Below are positions 43,250 to 52,101 of a DNA stretch of 64,000 nt, one piece after another (position 1 is the first letter of the stretch; every line of letters starts with the position of its first letter). The translations under genes were made by a program, and so were the position numbers. The stretch is from Streptomyces sp. NBC_00273 (lineage in GTDB: Bacteria > Actinomycetota > Actinomycetes > Streptomycetales > Streptomycetaceae): the NCBI RefSeq assembly GCF_036178145.1, contig NZ_CP108067.1:1984001-2048000 (forward strand), read 5' to 3'. The notes under the pieces are model-generated. The model did not search any database. It was given only the letters and a program-made list of their open reading frames with translations, and was not told where the DNA came from.

Positions 43250-46084
43250 ATGAGCAACTATCTGGGAGGACTCCGGCACTGGCTGCTCCGTTCGGGCACG
43301 AGCTCCTCCACTCGCTCTCGGCCTCCCCGCTCGGGGCACCGCCAAGAGAGCCGGGACCCGGCGCCGCCCCCCGGAGAAGGGGCGCGGCGGCCGCAGCGCC
43401 TGTCTACCCTCCTGAGCGCGCGCAGCGTGGCCGGCGAGGTGTTCCTCCTCCAGCTGGCCGTCGTCGTCCTCCTCGTCGCTGCCGCGGTCGTGGCGCTCGT
43501 GGTGCAGGGCCGGAGCGCCGCCATGCTGGACGCCCGGAACCGTACCCTCGCCGCCGCCGGGACGTTCGCGGAGTCGCCGGGGATCGTCGCCGCCGTGCGC
43601 AGCCCCCACCCCAGTGCGGTGCTCCAGCCCAGCGCCCAGGCGGCCAGGAAGATCGCCGGGGTCGACGGCATCAACGTGTACACGCTCGACGGGCTCACCC
43701 TCGCCCACAGCGACCCGCGGCAGATCGGCAAGCACGTCGTCGGCCCCTTCGCCAGGGCGGCGGCCGGCCGGTCCTTCACCGAGACGTTCTCCGGGTCCCT
43801 GGGTCAGTCCGTGGTCTCGGTGGTCCCCGTGAAGGCCGCGGACGGCAGCGTCATCGCCGTCGTCTCCTCCCCCGTCACGGTCGAGAACGTCCAGAACATG
43901 CTGAACGGGCAGCTGCCGGTCGTCCTCGGCAGCGCGGCCGCGGTGCTCGCCCTGTCCGCGGGCGGCACCGCTCTGGTGAGCCGCCGGCTGCTGCGCCGGA
44001 CCCACGGCCTGGGACCGGCCGAGATGACGAGGATGTACGAGCACCACGACGCGGTGCTGCACGCGGTCCGGGAGGGCGTGCTGATCGTCGGCGCCGGCGG
44101 GCGACTGCTGCTGGCCAATGACGAGGCGCGTCGGCTGCTGGACCTGCCGGCGGACGCGGAAGGGCTCCCCGTCACGGACCTGGGCCTGGAGGAGGGGATC
44201 GCCGAGCGGATCGCCTCGGGCCGTTCCGCGACGGACGAGGTGCACATGGCGGCCGATCGGCTACTGGCGGTGAACATCCGGCCCACCGCCCCCTTCGGGT
44301 CCGCCGGCACCGTCGTCACGCTGCGGGACACCACCGAGCTGAGGGCCCTGTCCGGCAGGGCCGAGGTGGCGCGCGAGCGCCTGAAGCTGCTCTACGACGC
44401 GGGGGTGCAGGTGGGTACGACCCTGGACGTCGAGCGCACATCGGAGGAACTGGCCGAGGTGGCCGTCCCCCGGTTCGCCGACGTGGTCACGGTCGACCTG
44501 CTCGACCCGGTCCTGCGCGGCGAGGAGCCGCCCGAGGTGAACACCGAGATGCGCCGCACCGCCGCCGTCGGCCTGCACGGCGAGCACCCGCTCTACCCCG
44601 TCGGCAAACTGATCCGGTTCGTTCCCAGCAGCCCCATGGCCGCCGGGCTGGCGGGCGGCCGTGCGGTCCTGGAGGCGGACCTGCGCACCGCCCAGAGCTG
44701 GCGGACCCAGGACCCGGAGAACTCCCTGCGGATCCTGGACCGCGGCATCCACTCCTTGATCGCCGTGCCCCTGCGGGCCCGGGGCGTCGTGCTGGGGATG
44801 GCCGGCTACTGGCGGGGGCAGGATTCCCCGCCGTTCGACGAGGAGGACGTGTCCTTCGCCGAGGAGCTGACCGCCCGGGCGGCGCTGTCCGTCGACAATG
44901 CCCGCCGCTACACCCGCGAGCACACCGTGGCCGACACCCTGCAGCGCAGTCTGCTGCCCCGGCGGGTACCGGAGCAGTCCGCCGTCGAGGTCGCGCACCG
45001 CTATCTGGCGGCCGAGGCCGGGGTGGGCGGCGACTGGTTCGACGTCATCCCCCTGCCCGGCGCCCGGGTGGCGCTGGTGGTCGGCGACGTGGTCGGCCAC
45101 GGTCTGCACGCCGCGGCCACCATGGGTCGCCTGCGGACCGCGGTCTACAACTTCTCCACCCTCGACCTGCCTCCGGACGAGCTCCTGAGCCATCTGGACG
45201 AGCTGGTCGCCCACATCGACACCGACGAGCAGGAGTGGGCGGGGATCACCGGAGCCACCTGCCTGTGCGCCGTCTACGATCCCGCCTCGGGGCGGGTGAC
45301 GGCCGCCACCGCCGGCCATCCGGGCCCCGCCCTGGTCCAGCCCGACGGCACCGTGACCTTCCCCGAGGTGCCGATCTCCCCGCCGCTGGGGCTGGGCGCG
45401 GGCCTGCCCATGGAGACCATGGAGCTGACCCTGCCCGAGGGCTCCGTGCTGGCGCTGTTCACCGACGGGCTGGTCGAAGGCCGCGACCGCGATCCGGACG
45501 CGGGGCTGGCAGCGCTGCGCGCCGCCCTGGCCGGGCCCGCCCGTACCCCGGAGGAGATCTGCACCGCGGTGATCGACGCGGTGCTACCCACCCGGCCCGA
45601 CGACGACGTCGCCCTGCTGGTGGCACGCACCCGTCGGCTGGACCCCGAGCGGATCGCCCAGTGGGACGTGCCGCCCGACCCGGCGGCGGTGTCCCGGGTG
45701 CGCAACGCCTGCGCCCGGCGGCTCGAGGAGTGGGGCCTCGAAGACATCGCCTTCACCACGGAGCTCATCCTCAGCGAACTGATCACCAACGCCATCCGGT
45801 ACGGAACCGAGCCCATCCGGGTGCGGCTGCTGTACGACCGCAGCCTGGTCTGCGAGGTCTCCGACGGGTCCAGCACCTCCCCGCACCTGCGCCGGGCCGA
45901 AGACACCGACGAGGGCGGCCGCGGCCTGTTCCTCGTCGCCCAGTTCGCGCTGCGCTGGGGCACGCGCTACACCGACCGCGGCAAGATCATCTGGAGTGAG
46001 CAGGCCACCCATGAGGGGGTCGCACCGGCGGCAATGGTTCCGGAAGAGGCGCTCCTGGCCGGGTGGGACGACGAGCCGCTCTGA
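43250..46084 (+). CDS. Membrane-bound Cache-PAS-GAF-PP2C(SpoIIE)-HATPase regulator
   Basis: The 944-aa protein has a cytoplasmic Arg/Pro-rich start, a first membrane helix (VFLLQLAVVVLLVAAAVVAL, about 64-85) and an extracytoplasmic DcuS/CitA-like single Cache domain (VDGINVYTLDGLTLAHSDPR; GKHVVGPFARAAAGRSFTET). A second helix comes at about 222-245. Next are a PAS domain, a GAF domain (about 375-570), a PP2C/SpoIIE phosphatase (VGGDWFDVIPLPGARVALVV, GDVVGHGLHAAATMG, LFTDGLVEGRDRD) and a C-terminal ATPase (TELILSELITNAIRYGTEPI; EGGRGLFLVAQFALRWGTRY). It likely couples an external carboxylate-type signal to a partner-switching anti-sigma pathway. It resembles the soluble regulator at 16-18 kb but adds sensing across the membrane. 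Confidence 0.9.
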   Translation: MSNYLGGLRHWLLRSGTSSSTRSRPPRSGHRQESRDPAPPPGEGARRPQRLSTLLSARSVAGEVFLLQLAVVVLLVAAAVVALVVQGRSAAMLDARNRTLAAAGTFAESPGIVAAVRSPHPSAVLQPSAQAARKIAGVDGINVYTLDGLTLAHSDPRQIGKHVVGPFARAAAGRSFTETFSGSLGQSVVSVVPVKAADGSVIAVVSSPVTVENVQNMLNGQLPVVLGSAAAVLALSAGGTALVSRRLLRRTHGLGPAEMTRMYEHHDAVLHAVREGVLIVGAGGRLLLANDEARRLLDLPADAEGLPVTDLGLEEGIAERIASGRSATDEVHMAADRLLAVNIRPTAPFGSAGTVVTLRDTTELRALSGRAEVARERLKLLYDAGVQVGTTLDVERTSEELAEVAVPRFADVVTVDLLDPVLRGEEPPEVNTEMRRTAAVGLHGEHPLYPVGKLIRFVPSSPMAAGLAGGRAVLEADLRTAQSWRTQDPENSLRILDRGIHSLIAVPLRARGVVLGMAGYWRGQDSPPFDEEDVSFAEELTARAALSVDNARRYTREHTVADTLQRSLLPRRVPEQSAVEVAHRYLAAEAGVGGDWFDVIPLPGARVALVVGDVVGHGLHAAATMGRLRTAVYNFSTLDLPPDELLSHLDELVAHIDTDEQEWAGITGATCLCAVYDPASGRVTAATAGHPGPALVQPDGTVTFPEVPISPPLGLGAGLPMETMELTLPEGSVLALFTDGLVEGRDRDPDAGLAALRAALAGPARTPEEICTAVIDAVLPTRPDDDVALLVARTRRLDPERIAQWDVPPDPAAVSRVRNACARRLEEWGLEDIAFTTELILSELITNAIRYGTEPIRVRLLYDRSLVCEVSDGSSTSPHLRRAEDTDEGGRGLFLVAQFALRWGTRYTDRGKIIWSEQATHEGVAPAAMVPEEALLAGWDDEPL

Positions 46085-46220
46085 GACGCGCCGGTACGGG
46101 CGCCTCGGAAAGCGCGGCCGCGGGAAACGCGGCGGACACCACCGGCTGGGACTGCGCCGCCGGGGCCACTGAACGTACGCTGGTCTCGACCGGTACGCGA
46201 CCGCCCGCCATGGAGCCTTT

Positions 46221-47366
46221 GTGCCCGCACCTCGTCTCCGGACAGCCGCCGTCGCCGCCCTCCTGGCCTTCGCGGCGGCGCCCCTCGCCGCCTGCGGGAA
46301 CAAGCCCGCCGCCGTGCCCAGAGCGCCCGCGGTGGCCACCTCCGCGACGGACGCCGGCGGCATGGCGGCACTGACGGCGGCGGCGAAGAAGGAGGGCGCG
46401 CTCAACACGATCGCGCTCCCGAGCGACTGGGCCAACTACGGCGCGCTGATCGACGGCTTCGAGAAGAAGTACGGGATCAAGGTCGCGGTGGAGAACCCGG
46501 ACGGCACCAGCCAGGACGAGATCGACGCCATCAAGGAGCACCGGCGCGACGGCCGTGCCCCCGACGTGATCGACGTGGGCGGCTCCTTCGCCCGGTCCGC
46601 GGCCAAGCAGGGCCTGCTCGCCCCGTACATGGTCGTGCCGTGGGACAGCATCCCCGAGGACCAGAAGGACCCGCACGCCCGCTGGTACAACAACTACGGC
46701 GGCTACGTTTCGATCGGCTGTGACGCCAAGCGCGTCGAGACCTGCCCCGCGACCTTCGCCGATCTGCGCAAGCCCGAGTACAAGGGCAAGGTCGCGCTCA
46801 ACGGCGACCCGACCCAGTCCGGCTCCGCCTTCGCCGGCGTGTACGCGGCGGCGCTGGCGAACGGGGGTTCCTTCGACGACATCCAGCCCGGGATCGACTT
46901 CTTCGCCGAGCTCAGCAAGAAGGGCAACTTCATCCCGGTCGAGTCCACCCCGGCCACGATCGAGAAGGGCGAGACCCCGATCAGCATCGACTGGGACTTC
47001 CTCAACCTCGGATACGCCGACGAATTCCGCAGGAAGGGCGCGGACGTCGACTGGCGGACCGCCATCCCCTTCGACGGCAGCTTCGCCGAGTACTACGCCA
47101 ACGGGGTGAACAAGGACGCCCCGCACCCCGCGGCGGCCCGTCTGTGGCAGGAGTACGTCTTCAGCCCGGAGGGCCAGAACATCCGGCTCGGCGCCTACGC
47201 ACGCCCCGTCCTCATGGACGCCATGGAGGAGGACGGGACCCTCGACAAGGCGGCCGCGGAGAACCTGCCGACGGTCGAGGGCACGCCGACGTTCCCGACG
47301 GAAGCGCAGCAGCAGAAGGCGAAGGAGACCGTCAACCGCAACTGGGCCAAGGCCGTCTCGGGTTGA
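46221..47366 (+). CDS. Orphan ABC-transporter solute-binding lipoprotein
   Basis: The 381-aa protein starts at GTG 46221, with the signal RTAAVAALLAFAAAPLAACG (lipobox LAAC). The mature part is a class II (PotD/iron-type) periplasmic-binding fold: AAAKKEGALNTIALPSDWAN, then ALIDGFEKKYGIKVAVENPD, APDVIDVGGSFARSAAKQG and KGKVALNGDPTQSGSAFAGV. It resembles binding proteins for polyamines, ferric iron or phosphonates. No permease or ATPase gene is adjacent. A TACGCT -10-like element lies at about 46176. The partner transporter must be elsewhere. Confidence 0.85.
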   Translation: MPAPRLRTAAVAALLAFAAAPLAACGNKPAAVPRAPAVATSATDAGGMAALTAAAKKEGALNTIALPSDWANYGALIDGFEKKYGIKVAVENPDGTSQDEIDAIKEHRRDGRAPDVIDVGGSFARSAAKQGLLAPYMVVPWDSIPEDQKDPHARWYNNYGGYVSIGCDAKRVETCPATFADLRKPEYKGKVALNGDPTQSGSAFAGVYAAALANGGSFDDIQPGIDFFAELSKKGNFIPVESTPATIEKGETPISIDWDFLNLGYADEFRRKGADVDWRTAIPFDGSFAEYYANGVNKDAPHPAAARLWQEYVFSPEGQNIRLGAYARPVLMDAMEEDGTLDKAAAENLPTVEGTPTFPTEAQQQKAKETVNRNWAKAVSG

Positions 47367-47394
47367 CGACGGGTACGGCACACCGGTTTCCGGC

Positions 47395-47580
47395 TCAGTG
47401 GCGGACGGGACCGTCGTACGCGTTCACGGTTGCGCCGACACCTGTGAGGACCCGGGGCGCCTCCCGAGCGCCGGAATGGGCCAGTGCCTCCCGGCGGGCG
47501 GCATCCTCACTGGCAGCGCCGTGCAGATCCCTACGCACACGGTCCTGCCCCGTCCCGGCGTCGCGTTGCGTCGGCGTCAT
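47395..47580 (-). CDS. Possible 61-aa ORF closing the biosynthetic operon
   Basis: ATG 47580 lies 5 nt after the stop of the aminotransferase gene and opens MTPTQRDAGTGQDRVRRDLH, continuing to APRVLTGVGATVNAYDGPVRH before TGA. No independent ribosome-binding site is visible beyond the aminotransferase end, so translation would be coupled. The product is hydrophilic and unlike any family I know. It may be a pathway peptide or simply an open stretch at the operon's end. Confidence 0.35.
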   Translation of the reverse strand: MTPTQRDAGTGQDRVRRDLHGAASEDAARREALAHSGAREAPRVLTGVGATVNAYDGPVRH

Positions 47581-47585
47581 GGCGA

Positions 47586-48668
47586 TCAGGCGATCGGGCC
47601 CCGCGTGGGATCCGTACCGGCGCGGTAGCGGTCGACCGCCGAGAGGAAGGCGTCGTTCTCCTCCGGCAGGCCGACCGTGACGCGGACGCCGTCCCCGGGG
47701 AAGGTCCGCACGAGCACGCCGTGGCGGGCGCAGAAGTCGGCGAAGTCGGCGGCCTCCTTCCCCAGGGGCAGCCATACGAAGTTGGCCTGCGAGGGGGTCA
47801 CCGGATGGCCGCGGCGCGCCAACAGGTCCTGTAGCCGCTGCCGTTCGCGGACGATCGCCGCGGAGCGCGAGCGCACCTCCTCGGGGCGGTCGAGTGCGGC
47901 GAGGGCCGCGGCCTGGGCGAGGCGGCTGACCGCGAAGGGGACGGACACCTTGTGGACGGCGGAGACCACGGCCGGCGCCGCCACGCAGTACCCGATGCGC
48001 ACGCCGGCGAGCCCGTACGCCTTCGAGAAGGTGCGCAGCACCGCCACGTTCGGGCGGTTCCGGGCCAGCTCGACCCCGTCCGGCACGTCGGGATCGTCGA
48101 CGAACTCCCGGTACGCCTCGTCCAGTACGACCAGGATCCGGTCGGGGAGGCGGTCGAGGAACGCGCGCAGCTCGCGGCCCCGGACCGCCGTCCCGGTGGG
48201 GTTGTTGGGGTTGCAGACGAAGACGACGCGGGTGGCGGGGGTGACGGCCGCGAGCATCGCGTCCAGGTCGTGCCGGTGGCCCGCGTCCAGGGGGACGGTG
48301 CGGGCGCGCACTCCGGCGACGCGGGCGAAGACCGGATACGCGTCGAAGGACCGCCAGGCGCACAGGACTTCGTCCCCGGGCCCGCAGAACGCCTGGATGA
48401 GGTCGCGGCACAGGCTCACCGACCCGCAGCCGACGGCGATCCGCTCTCCGGGGACCGCGAGCTCGGCGGCCAGTCGGCCGACCAGGGTGTCGGAGAACCA
48501 CTGCGGGTAGCGGTGGCCCTCTACGGCGGCGCGGGTGATGGCCTCGACCACGGCGGGCGGTGGCGGCAGCGGCCCCTCGTTGGAGTTGAGCAGGACGGCG
48601 TCGGGCGCCGTGCCGGGAATGTTGTAGTCGGGAACGGTGGCCAGGTCGGCCCTGATGGCGACACCCAT
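47586..48668 (-). CDS. HisC-like PLP-dependent aminotransferase
   Basis: The 360-aa protein has the class II (histidinol-phosphate) aminotransferase fold: AVLLNSNEGPLPPPPAVVEA (N-terminal LN.NE.P), GERIAVGCGSVSLCRDLIQA, VVFVCNPNNPTGTAVRGREL (the NPNNPTG motif), LVVLDEAYREF (cofactor Asp and Tyr) and RTFSKAYGLAGVRIGYCVAA with the Schiff-base Lys. A second hisC-like copy in a secondary-metabolite operon usually acts on a pathway amino acid rather than in histidine synthesis. GAGGAG precedes the ATG. It is the last recognised enzyme of the operon, 27 bp after the ATP-grasp gene. Confidence 0.85.
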   Translation of the reverse strand: MGVAIRADLATVPDYNIPGTAPDAVLLNSNEGPLPPPPAVVEAITRAAVEGHRYPQWFSDTLVGRLAAELAVPGERIAVGCGSVSLCRDLIQAFCGPGDEVLCAWRSFDAYPVFARVAGVRARTVPLDAGHRHDLDAMLAAVTPATRVVFVCNPNNPTGTAVRGRELRAFLDRLPDRILVVLDEAYREFVDDPDVPDGVELARNRPNVAVLRTFSKAYGLAGVRIGYCVAAPAVVSAVHKVSVPFAVSRLAQAAALAALDRPEEVRSRSAAIVRERQRLQDLLARRGHPVTPSQANFVWLPLGKEAADFADFCARHGVLVRTFPGDGVRVTVGLPEENDAFLSAVDRYRAGTDPTRGPIA

Positions 48669-48695
48669 GGGGCTCCTCGGAGTGTGCGGACGCGG

Positions 48696-49982
48696 TCAGT
48701 TCGGGGCGAGGCGGAACACGTCGTCGGCCAGCAGCCGGATGCGGCGGTGGTCGGCGAGGAGCCGCTGCGGGCTGGCCCCGGTCAGGAAGACCCGCAGCGG
48801 GCTGGACAGCAGGTCGGTGGTGGGCCGCATCCGGTCGCCCGGGGCCAGCCGGGGCACCGCCAGGTGCACGGTGTCCAGGGCGCGGATCCGGGCCAGGGCG
48901 TCCTCGTCCACGGCCTCGACGAGACCGCCGCGGGTGGTGCGGACGTGGACGACCATCCCCTCGCGGTGCTTGCGGTACAGGGTGTCGCCGGGGTGCGCGC
49001 GCCGGTACTCCTCGGGGCGTACGCAGGCGAGTGCGAGCAGGTCGGCCTGGTTCCCGTCGAGGCACGAGTCGTGGTGGCCCGGGTCCATGATGCCGTCGAG
49101 CCGTGCGCCCACCTCGACGAGCACCGGCCCGGCGGCCGTCATCATGATCTCCGCGTGGGCGGCGCCGAACCGGATGTCCAGGGCGTCGAGGACGGTGTCC
49201 AGGTAGGTGACGAGGGGTTCGACCACCGGCGCGCCGGGGTCGACCAGGACGTCCCGGTCGTAGACGGGCCGGGTCCCGACGAGGGTCTTGTCGTAGCGCC
49301 AGACGCCGCACACGTGCCGTGTGCCGCCGGGGCCCCTGACCACGTCCACGATGTACTCGGTGCCGTCCAGGAAGGACTGCGCGAGCAGCTCGTCGTTGTG
49401 CCGGCCGAAGATGTCCCGGCTGCCGAGGATCTCGGCGGCGGCGGCGCGCACTTCGTCCGGGCCGCGGCAGATCGAGACCTTGTCCGTGGAGGCCGAGCTG
49501 AGCGGTTTGACGACGACCGGGTAGCCGGTGGTCCGCGCCCAGGCGAGCACCTCCTCGACGTCGCCGGACTTCAGCTGGTCGGCGCAGCGGATGCCGGCGG
49601 CGCGCAGCGCCTCGATCATGCGGTACTTGTCGCGGCGCAGCGCGGAGGTGGCCGACGGGTTGCCGGGCAGGCCCAGCAGCTCGGCCGTCCGGTCGGCCGG
49701 CGGGACGCCGGTCTCCTGGCCGGGCAGCACCCCGCACGGGTGGTAGGAGGCCAGCTCCCGCACCGTGCGGTCGGGGTCGGCCGCGTCCTGGACCACGTTG
49801 GCCAGGTACGGGCGCAGGTCCGGCGGGGGTACGCAGTCCAGGAACTCGGGCGTGCTCTGCAGGTGCACGACGTCCGCGCCGAGCCGGCGGAAGGCGGCGG
49901 GCAGGTACTTGCCGACCGAGTAGCCGTCGACGATCACGCCGACGGGCGCAGCGGGGGAAAGAGAGGCGGAGGCGGAGGGCAT
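48696..49982 (-). CDS. ATP-grasp carboxylate-amine ligase
   Basis: The 428-aa protein starts MPSASASLSPAAPVGVIVDG, with an N-terminal Rossmann-like subdomain. It then shows ATP-grasp motifs: TGYPVVVKPLSSASTDKVSI (ATP-binding Lys), LLAQSFLDGTEYIVDVVRGP, and the metal-binding AGPVLVEVGARLDGIMDPGH, where E.GAR.G is typical of the L-amino-acid ligase/BacD-like group. Such enzymes join two amino acids or an amino acid to a carboxylate. In this operon it could extend or cap the NRPS product. It is 26 bp downstream of the TauD-like gene. Confidence 0.82.
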   Translation of the reverse strand: MPSASASLSPAAPVGVIVDGYSVGKYLPAAFRRLGADVVHLQSTPEFLDCVPPPDLRPYLANVVQDAADPDRTVRELASYHPCGVLPGQETGVPPADRTAELLGLPGNPSATSALRRDKYRMIEALRAAGIRCADQLKSGDVEEVLAWARTTGYPVVVKPLSSASTDKVSICRGPDEVRAAAAEILGSRDIFGRHNDELLAQSFLDGTEYIVDVVRGPGGTRHVCGVWRYDKTLVGTRPVYDRDVLVDPGAPVVEPLVTYLDTVLDALDIRFGAAHAEIMMTAAGPVLVEVGARLDGIMDPGHHDSCLDGNQADLLALACVRPEEYRRAHPGDTLYRKHREGMVVHVRTTRGGLVEAVDEDALARIRALDTVHLAVPRLAPGDRMRPTTDLLSSPLRVFLTGASPQRLLADHRRIRLLADDVFRLAPN

Positions 49983-50008
49983 GGCGGATCCCTTCTTCGG
50001 GGGCGTGC

Positions 50009-50848
50009 TCACGCGGCGGCGACGCTGACGCGGTGGACGGTCCGGGAGACGCCGGGCGGCAGGTCGGTGGCGACGTGGTAGGTGGTGTCGGTCTTCCACA
50101 GCAGCAGGTCGTGCGGGGTCCAGCGGTGGGTGTACGTCCGGTCGGGGTCGGCCAGGAGGGTGTCGACGAGGTCGAAGAACTCCTCGTTCTCGTTGGCGTC
50201 GAGGCCGACGACGCGGTCCATGTAGGCGCGGGAGCCGTACAGGAAGCGGCGGCCGGTGTGCGGGTCGCGGCGGACGACGGGATGTTCGACGGCCGGGTAC
50301 TGGCGGGCGACGAGGGCGCGCACCTCGGCGATGGACAGGCCCACGTGCTCGGGGGCGATGCGCTGCTGCTTGGTGAGGGTGTGCAGCCCGATGCGGTCCC
50401 ACAACAGTTCGTGCCACTCTTCGGGCAGCCGGTCGTAGACGTCGGCGGCGCTCGCGAAGACGGTGTCGCCGTGCCCCTCGGGCACGTGGACGCCGTGCAG
50501 CACGGTGTAGGCGGAGGGGTCGGCGTCGAAGGAGGAGTCCTGGTGCCAGAAGTGGCCGACCCGCTCGATCCCGATCGGCCGGCCGGCCTTTCGCTCGTTG
50601 GACGAGACGAGGATCTCGGCGAAGTCGGGGTGGCGCCAGTCGGCGAGCAGGAAGGGGACGGGCCGGCCGATGCGGGCGGCGATGCCGATCTGCTGCTGGG
50701 GGGTGAGGTCGATGCCGCGTACGACGACGAGGTCGTGCTGGTGCAGGGAGTCGACGACGTCGGCGAAGACCTCGGGGCGGGTGAGTTCGGTGTGGGTGAG
50801 TCCGGTGTACTCGACGCCGATGAAAGGGGTCAGGGCGCGCTTGTGCAC
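50009..50848 (-). CDS. TauD/TfdA-family Fe(II)/2-oxoglutarate-dependent oxygenase
   Basis: The 279-aa protein starts at GTG 50848 behind AAGGAGG. It has the iron-binding HxD in RVGHFWHQDSSFDADPSAYT and a distal His in TYTHRWTPHDLLLWKTDTTY or TTYHVATDL. The 2-oxoglutarate-binding Arg is probably in PPGVSRTVHRVSV at the end. This is a canonical TauD fold, which hydroxylates or desaturates unactivated carbons. The start overlaps the 3' end of the MFS gene by 19 bp. In this pathway it likely tailors an amino-acid building block or the released peptide. Confidence 0.88.
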   Translation of the reverse strand: MHKRALTPFIGVEYTGLTHTELTRPEVFADVVDSLHQHDLVVVRGIDLTPQQQIGIAARIGRPVPFLLADWRHPDFAEILVSSNERKAGRPIGIERVGHFWHQDSSFDADPSAYTVLHGVHVPEGHGDTVFASAADVYDRLPEEWHELLWDRIGLHTLTKQQRIAPEHVGLSIAEVRALVARQYPAVEHPVVRRDPHTGRRFLYGSRAYMDRVVGLDANENEEFFDLVDTLLADPDRTYTHRWTPHDLLLWKTDTTYHVATDLPPGVSRTVHRVSVAAA

Positions 50849-52101
50849 GGTTCCTCCTTGTGCCAGGTGTACGGGTGGGTGCGGGCGGCGAGCAGCAGCA
50901 GGCCTGCGGCGCAGACAGCCGCTCCGGCGGCCGCCCAGGGGGCGCCCGGCTGGCCGGGGGCCGAGAGGTGCAGGGCGAGTTGCGGGGCCGCGATGAAGGC
51001 CAGGTTGACGCCGCTCGAGTACAGGCCCATGGTGCGGTCGGCGGCCGGGCCGGAGAGCCGGCTGACGTAGTCGAGCAATCCGGGGAAGACGACGATCTCC
51101 CCCGCCGTCCACACGAGGGTGGCGAGCACCAGCTCCGGCCCGGTGTCGGCCAGGGCCATGAGCAGGAACCCGGCGCCCGCGAGGGCGTAGCCGATCAGGA
51201 GGGTCGCCAGGTGTCCGACGCGTGCCGTGCGGATGTTGAGCGGGACCTCGAACAGGACGATCCCGACGGCGTTGACGGTGAAGACCACGCCGGCCCAGTA
51301 GCCGGGTAGGCCGAGGCCGACGATGACGTGGGCGCCGACGAAGACCGAGGGCAGCGCGTAGGCCAGCTGGATGGGCAGCGAGAGGCCGAACACGGTCCAG
51401 AACCGGGTGCGTTCGGCCGCCGTGGGGCGGGGGGTTGCGTGCGGGGCGGCCCCGTTCCCCGTACCGCCGCCGTCCCCGCCTCCGGTGTCGGTGTCGGTGT
51501 CGGTGTCGGTGTACGGTCCCGCACCGGGCCGGTGTGCGCGGCGCAGGTGCAGGAACGCCGCGGCCGCCAGGACGCACAGGGCGTTGGCCCAGAACACGGA
51601 GTACGGGTCGAGCGCGTAGAGCAGGGCTCCCACGAGCGGGCCGGCGGACAGTCCGAGGTTGATGGCGAGGCGGTAGCAGGAGAACGCGACCTTGCGCTGC
51701 TCGGGCCGGGACCCGGCGATCGTGGCCGCGTAGGCCGCCGGGGTGACGATCTCGTACGCGAACCCCCAGACCAGCACCCCCGCGACGAGCGCGGGCAGGC
51801 CGTGCAGCAGCGGCACCACCGCGACCGCGGCGGCGCCCAGCAGGAAGCCGCCGCGCATCAGCGCGTACGGGTGCCACCGCCCCAGGAGCCGTCCGGCGGC
51901 CAGGTCCGCGGCGAGGGCGCCGATCCCGAAGGCGGTGACGACCAGGCCCGCCCCGGCCGCGTCCAGGCCTCCGCCGCCCAGTAGGTGGGGGGTGAGGAAG
52001 GGGTAGGCCATGGTGCCGGTGCGGAAGAGCAGGGTGGTGAGGAACAGGGTCCGCAGGGGCGGCGCGAGCCCGGCCACGGTCCGCAGGGTCTCAAGTGGCA
52101 C
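50830..52101 (-). CDS. MFS transporter, probable product exporter
   Basis: The 423-aa protein shows twelve hydrophobic segments. VWGFAYEIVTPAAYAATIAG lies in the first half and SLPIQLAYALPSVFVGAHVI in the second. The central cytoplasmic loop contains a run of Thr-Asp pairs (YTDTDTDTDTGGG) encoded by a tandem 6-bp repeat (about 51487-51516), which could be a slippage-prone tract. Its GTG start overlaps the FAD-oxidase stop by 11 bp. Placement inside the operon suggests export of, or self-resistance to, the product. Confidence 0.85.
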   Translation of the reverse strand: MPLETLRTVAGLAPPLRTLFLTTLLFRTGTMAYPFLTPHLLGGGGLDAAGAGLVVTAFGIGALAADLAAGRLLGRWHPYALMRGGFLLGAAAVAVVPLLHGLPALVAGVLVWGFAYEIVTPAAYAATIAGSRPEQRKVAFSCYRLAINLGLSAGPLVGALLYALDPYSVFWANALCVLAAAAFLHLRRAHRPGAGPYTDTDTDTDTGGGDGGGTGNGAAPHATPRPTAAERTRFWTVFGLSLPIQLAYALPSVFVGAHVIVGLGLPGYWAGVVFTVNAVGIVLFEVPLNIRTARVGHLATLLIGYALAGAGFLLMALADTGPELVLATLVWTAGEIVVFPGLLDYVSRLSGPAADRTMGLYSSGVNLAFIAAPQLALHLSAPGQPGAPWAAAGAAVCAAGLLLLAARTHPYTWHKEEPCTSAP

